From: Amycolatopsis methanolica 239
GTDB taxonomy: Bacteria; Actinomycetota; Actinomycetes; Mycobacteriales; Pseudonocardiaceae
Assembly (NCBI RefSeq): GCF_000739085.1
Contig: NZ_CP009110.1
Coordinates: 3,782,001 to 3,846,000 of the forward strand
Length of the DNA: 64,000 nt
Direction: 5' to 3'
The notes under the pieces were generated by a model. It saw only the letters and a program-made list of their open reading frames with translations, was not told the origin of the DNA and made no database searches. Shown here one piece after another: positions 60,209 through 64,000 of this stretch. Position 1 is the first letter of the stretch. Every line of letters begins with the position of its first letter. The position numbers and the translations under genes were made by a program.

Positions 60209-61405
60209 GGTCGGTCTCCTTCGGACGCGAGCCGGCGCCGTGCCAGCTCGGTGAACAGGGTCGCGCCGTCGGCGAGCACTGAGTCGTCGAACACGGCGTG
60301 CGGGTTGTGGTTGAACGCCGCCCGGCTCGGGTCGGCGCCTGCGGGCAGCGCGCCGAGGGCGAGGAAGCAGCCGGGCACCTCGGCGAGGACGCGGGAGAAG
60401 TCCTCGGCGCCGGCGATGGGGTTGGGCATGGTGGCGTAGCCGTCGTCGCCGAGCGTCTCGCGCACCACGTCGCGGGCGAACGCGGTCTCGCCGTCGTCGT
60501 TGACCGTCGCGGGACGCGCTTCCAGGTACTCGGCGTCGGCCTCGACGTCATGTGCCTGTGCGATGCCCCGCACCAGCCGGACCGCGGCGTCCCGCACGCG
60601 TTGCCCGGAGTCGCCGGAGAAGGTCCGGACGGTGGCCTCGACCCGGGCGGTCTCCGGGATGATGTTGCTGCGCGATCCCGCCCGCACCACCCCGACGGTG
60701 AGCACCACGGGGTCGACGACGTCGAAGCGGCGGGTGACCATCGTCTGCAGCGCGGTGATCATCTCGGCGGCGACCGGCACCGGGTCGCGCGCCAGGTGCG
60801 CGGCGGAGCCGTGCCCGCCGCGGTCGTGCACGGTGACCGCGAACGACGCGGAGGCGGCCATCATCGGCCCTGGCCTGCTGGTGAAACCGGGCTCGAACGT
60901 GGAGAACACGTGCAGCCCGTAGGCGGCCTCGACACGCGGGCCTGCGGCGTCGAGCACGCCTTCGTCGATCATGGCCCGCGCGCCCTCCCAGCCCTCCTCC
61001 CCCGGCTGGAACATGAACACCACGTCCCCGCCCAGCCGGTCGCGGCGGTCGGACAGCAGCCGGGCCGCGCCGGCGAGCATCGCGGTGTGCAGGTCGTGCC
61101 CGCAGGCGCGCATGGTCCCCTCGGTGCGCGAGGCGTAGTCCAGCCCGGTCGCCTCCTGCACGGGCAGCCCGTCCATGTCGGCGCGCAGCAGCACCGCCCA
61201 GCCGGAGCCGGTGCCCCGGAGCACGGCGGTCACCGCGGTGGAGCTGCGGCCGGTGGTGATCTCCAGCGGCAGGCCGTCCAGCGCCGCGAGCACCGCGCTC
61301 CTGCGTGCGGGGCAGGTGCAGACCGACCTCCGGCTCGCGGTGCAGGTCCCGCCGCAGCCGGATGAGGTCCTCCGCCATCGCCCTGGCGTCCGCCACGACC
61401 GACAT
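60205..61405 (-). pseudogene. M20-family amidohydrolase, N-terminal frameshift
   Basis: ATG 61405 starts DARAMAEDLIRLRRDLHREPEVGLHLPRTQ, then one surplus G near 61303 shifts the frame. All the rest is intact: LRADMDGLPVQEATGLDYAS, the metal site RACGHDLHTAMLAGAARLL, FMFQPGEEGWEGARAMI, the dimerisation lid and HDVEADAEYLE, to NPIAGAEDFSRVLAEVPG and the end LASEGDRP. This is the amidohydrolase (hippurate hydrolase/IAA-aminoacid hydrolase) group, normally about 400 aa. First gene of a lost operon, divergent from an AsnC-type regulator. Confidence 0.8.
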
Positions 61406-61518
61406 CCGTTCTCGCCCTCCTCGTCGTCACGTTGTGCCCAGGAGTTTGCGCAGCGGCTACCCTTTGGCCGCCGAAATCGAACGATTCGCGCACCGTTTCC
61501 GGGATCAGGGAGGTTTTC

Positions 61519-62343
61519 GTGCATCCGGATCTGGACGAACGGGACCTCGAGCTGCTCCACGGGCTGCAGATCGCCCCGCGGGTGACCTGGGCGGACGCGG
61601 CCAGGATCCTGGGCACGACCCCGGCGACGGTGGCGGCGCACTGGGCCCGCCTGCGGGAGGCGGGGGTGGCGTGGGTGACGGCCCACCCCGGCGGCGACTA
61701 CCGGCGGGTCGTCCTGGCGCTGGTCGAGGTCGACTGCCTGCCCGGCGCGCGGGACGAGGTGGTGCGGGTGGTGTGCACGGATCCCCGGGCGGTCACCGTC
61801 GAGGAGTCGACGCGCGGCCGGGACCTGCTGCTCACCGTGATCACGCCCGATCTGGCCGGGCTCACCACGTTCGTGCTCGACGACCAGCCGCGGATGCCCG
61901 GCCTGCAGCGGCAGCGCACACACGTCGTCAGCGCCACCCACCGCGACGGCAGCTCGTGGCTGCTGGGCGCGCTGAACTGGTCGCAGGAGCTGGCGTTCGA
62001 GGCCGCCGCCCGGGCGACCCGCCGGCGCCGGGCGTGACCCCGCCGCCGAACGCGGGCCCGTTGATCTCCGCGCTGGCACACGACGGGCGGCGCACGGCCC
62101 CCGAGCTGGCTTCGCTGACCGGCCGCAACCCGGCGACCGTGCGGCGGCAGCTGGCCCGGCTGCTCGCCTCGGGGCTGCTGTCGTTCCGTGCGAGGTCGCC
62201 CAGTCGGTGTCGCGCTGGCCGATCAGCAGCACCTGGCTGGCCAGCGTCGCCCCGGCCGACCAGCAGCGCACCGTGCGGATGGGCTGGCTGCTCACCCCGG
62301 ACGGGCGCGCGACCGGCGAGGTCGTGCCGCCGGTGACGTGGTG
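61519..62343 (+). pseudogene. Two-domain Lrp/AsnC regulator, frameshifted
   Basis: GTG 61519, preceded by GGGAGG, opens HPDLDERDLELLHGLQIAPRVTWADAARILGTTPATVAAHW and a RAM-like domain (LLTVITPDLAGLTTFVLDDQP), stopping at 62037. A second HTH (ISALAHDGRRTAPELASLTGRNPATVRRQLARLL) follows in another frame, and after a further shift near 62195 comes AQSVSRWPISSTWLASVAPADQQRTVRM, then a truncated end. At least two indels. This tandem-AsnC layout is common in actinomycetes. It would have controlled the divergent M20-permease-cyclase operon. Confidence 0.75.
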
Positions 62344-62347
62344 ATCG

Positions 62348-62692
62348 CTAGCGCGGCAACGGCTGCGCGGCGATCAGCTCCTCCGGCGCGGACAGCCGCC
62401 ACGCCTCGTAGACCAGTTCGGCCAGCTCGTCGGCGTCGATGCCGGCCAGGTGCACCACCACCCAGCCGAACCCGCCCGCGGTGAACTGCTCCTCGAACAC
62501 CTCCGGCCGCTCCGCGACCAGCGCCTGCTGCTCGATCAGCGTCTGCTTCAGCCCCACGGTCTCCGTGCGCGGCCAGTAGTAGCCGAACCGCTTGCCGCGC
62601 ACGCTGAAGGACGTGTACTCGCTGCCCTTGCCGCGCTCGACCTCCGCCAGCGCGTCCACCATGTCGTGGAACTCCGCACTGCGCACGCTCAT
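62348..62692 (-). CDS. MmcQ/YjbR-family DNA-binding protein
   Basis: A 114-aa protein of the MmcQ/YjbR fold. MVDALAEVERGKGSEYTSFSVRGKRFGYYWPRTETVGLKQTLIEQQAL and GFGWVVVHLAGIDADELAELVYEAW are the family core; the last part is the double-wing region. Function unknown; DNA binding is suggested by the fold only. ATG 62692 is preferred to the upstream 62728. It is next to a broken AsnC gene on one side and the ECF41 gene on the other. Confidence 0.8.
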   Translation of the reverse strand: MSVRSAEFHDMVDALAEVERGKGSEYTSFSVRGKRFGYYWPRTETVGLKQTLIEQQALVAERPEVFEEQFTAGGFGWVVVHLAGIDADELAELVYEAWRLSAPEELIAAQPLPR

Positions 62693-62740
62693 CGCATACC
62701 CCCGTCGTCCGGACACCAGCCTAGACAAACCGGGCAGGGG

Positions 62741-63622
62741 TCAGGAATCGGTCCAGGGCCGCAGTTTCTCCGGGTTGCGCACCGCCCAGATGCGGCTCAC
62801 ACGGTCGCCGTCGACCTCGAACGCCAGCACCGCCTCGGTGCGGTCGGCGTGCCGGACCACCAGGCCGGGCTGGCCGTTGACCGGGTGTTCCAGCAGGCCG
62901 AGGGCGGGGGCCCGCTCGACGAGCGCGGCCAGGTAGCGCGCGATCTCCGCCGCGCCTTCGATCGGGTGCGGCGCGGCGCTGACGAGACCGCCGCCGTCGG
63001 CGACCACCGTCGCACCGGGGTCGAGCAGCCCGACCAGGGCCCGGATGTCCCGGTTTTCCCACGCCCGCTTGAAGTTCCGGACGACCTCCGCGCGCTGCTC
63101 GGCGGAGGTGGCGGGCACCCGCGCGTCGCGGACGCGGCGCCGCGCCGACGTGGCCGGCTGACGGCACGCCGCGGGTGTGCGGCCGACGATCTCGGCGACC
63201 TCGGCGAACGGGTAGCCGAACACGTCGTGCAGCACGAACGCTACCCGCTCGGCCGGGGTCATCGCGTCGAGCACCACGAGGAAGGCCATGCTCACCGATT
63301 CGTCGAGCGTGACGCGCTCGGCCGGGTCGGCGGCGGACCCGCGGTCGGGCAGCGGCTCCGGGATCCACTCGCCGACGTACCGCTCGCGGCGGGCGCGGGC
63401 CGAGCCGAGCAGGTCGAGGCAGATCCGGCTGGCCACCGTCGTCAGCCACGCGCCCGGGGAGGCGATCGCCTCCTGCTGTGCGCGGGACAGCGAGTACCAC
63501 CGGGCGTAGGTCTCCTGCACGACGTCCTCGGCGTCGGCCAGGGTGCCGAGCAGCCGGTAGGCGAGGTTGATCAGCTGGCGCCGCTCGCTGAAGACGGCGC
63601 TCAGGCCCGGATCGGTGGTCAT
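62741..63622 (-). CDS. sigJ: ECF41-type sigma factor (SigJ-like)
   Basis: A 293-aa sigma factor with the full ECF41 signature set. Region 2 is INLAYRLLGTLADAEDVVQETYARWYSL. The linker carries WIPEPLP (the WLPEP motif). Region 4 is MTPAERVAFVLHDVFGYPFAEVAEIVGRTPAACRQ. The SnoaL-like C-terminal domain has the DGGG motif (VADGGGLVSAAPHPIEG) and NPEKL near the end. In this family the C-terminal domain controls activity without an anti-sigma. The usual partner gene (carboxymuconolactone decarboxylase, oxidoreductase or epimerase) is not next to it here. Confidence 0.9.
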   Translation of the reverse strand: MTTDPGLSAVFSERRQLINLAYRLLGTLADAEDVVQETYARWYSLSRAQQEAIASPGAWLTTVASRICLDLLGSARARRERYVGEWIPEPLPDRGSAADPAERVTLDESVSMAFLVVLDAMTPAERVAFVLHDVFGYPFAEVAEIVGRTPAACRQPATSARRRVRDARVPATSAEQRAEVVRNFKRAWENRDIRALVGLLDPGATVVADGGGLVSAAPHPIEGAAEIARYLAALVERAPALGLLEHPVNGQPGLVVRHADRTEAVLAFEVDGDRVSRIWAVRNPEKLRPWTDS

Positions 63623-63711
63623 GGCGGCTCCCTCGGTGATGTGCCCCCTGTTCGACGAGACAGCGCCCTCGATTGTGAGGCGTGTCCGGATGTGACAGAA
63701 CACCGTCATTG

Positions 63712-64000
63712 CCGCCATGGCCGGCCGCCGGTCACGACCTCCTCGACGTCACCGGCCGGACGGCGGCGTCGTGGCCACGTCGGCGGGGGTGCGGCTGGTG
63801 ACGGATCTGGCGTTCGCCGACGTGGACGGCTCGCTGGACATGCTCCTGGTGCCCGGCGCGGTCGACCTGCACCCGGGCGGGCCGGTCGCGCGGATCGACC
63901 AGGAGGTGGTGGCCTGGGTGAAGGCGACCGCGCCGCAGGCCCGCCGGGTCGCCTCGGTGTGTGTGGGAGCGCACGTGGTGGCCGCGGCCGGGCTGCTGGA
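63712..64000 (+). pseudogene. GlxA-family AraC regulator, 5' deletion, cut by window
   Basis: The frame running off the window end reads VATSAGVRLVTDLAFADVDGS, then MLLVPGAVDL, VAWVKATAPQARRVASVCVG and AHVVAAAGLL, the DJ-1/PfpI part of GlxA-type regulators with the conserved Cys region. The N-terminal opening (GHDLLDVTG near 63732) is in another frame and only a few bases before it, so about 40-50 residues between them are missing. The AraC HTH lies beyond the window. Probably inactive, but the far end is not visible. Confidence 0.6.

Noticed and set aside
1-64000. CRISPR arrays, rRNA, tRNA genes, insertion sequences, prophage genes
   Set aside because: Looked for regular spaced repeats, transposase motifs and RNA signatures; none could be supported by eye.

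Overview
The window is very GC-rich actinomycete DNA with tightly packed genes, many ATGA/GTGA stop-start overlaps and many GTG starts. Mycothiol-type, F420-type, DevR-type and Streptomyces-style gas-vesicle genes all point to an actinobacterium. Amycolatopsis or another Pseudonocardiaceae is my best guess, inferred from protein style rather than from any database search.

Layout. 1-1.8 kb is a lower-GC, poorly coding stretch with small unrecognised ORFs and several palindromes. 1.8-4.6 kb holds decayed genes: a frameshifted Lrp-type regulator, a broken fused E1alpha/E1beta 2-oxoacid dehydrogenase and the tail of a PucR-type regulator. 4.6-12.7 kb is an intact aerobic 2-aminobenzoyl-CoA (anthranilate) degradation island: CoA ligase, fused monooxygenase/reductase, acyl-CoA dehydrogenase, enoyl-CoA hydratase, SDR dehydrogenase, a RidA-type deaminase and a PaaX-family repressor. 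Its two outward promoters share one operator architecture. 12.8-14.4 kb has an ECF sigma factor and a RibD-like reductase. 14.4-21.5 kb is a catabolic operon joining an AcnX dehydratase pair, an MFS permease, an IlvD/Edd dehydratase, an FAD oxidoreductase and a LysR regulator. 21.6-27.8 kb has a membrane protein, the proton-translocating transhydrogenase pntAB, and a relic zone. 28.0-30.3 kb is a two-component system plus an F420-type reductase. 30.3-34.0 kb is a second, intact 2-oxoacid/acetoin dehydrogenase set whose E2 is split into a free lipoyl domain and a free alpha/beta hydrolase, with an IclR regulator. 34.1-38.1 kb reads as dicarboxylate catabolism (CoA-transferase, HMG-CoA-lyase-like enzyme, MatC-type carrier, gamma carbonic anhydrase-like protein). 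38.3-44.4 kb is mixed: DEAD helicase, HEAT protein, drug exporter with TetR, broken methyltransferase.

44.6-52.3 kb is the most distinctive block: an orphan DevR/DosR-like regulator next to GerW-like, MscS-like and GlsB/YeaQ-like stress proteins and a ten-gene gas-vesicle cluster (gvpY-Z-A-F-G-O-J-L-S-K). I see a sigma-B-type promoter in front of gvpY and another in front of the GlsB gene, and a shared DevR-like box upstream of devR and of the GerW gene. Buoyancy, envelope and dormancy functions therefore appear to be co-regulated.

52.3-64 kb contains an HTH/MNT protein, a sulfite-oxidase-like enzyme, an ArsR-SRPBCC fusion, tandem overlapping sigma factors and an ECF41 sigma factor. It also contains an unusually dense run of broken genes. 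One whole operon (M20 hydrolase, MHS permease, cyclase) and its divergent AsnC regulator are all disrupted. The lesions are one- or two-base indels (many in G runs), one in-frame stop, and in-gene losses of roughly 75-150 bp. Real decay and assembly error both remain possible.
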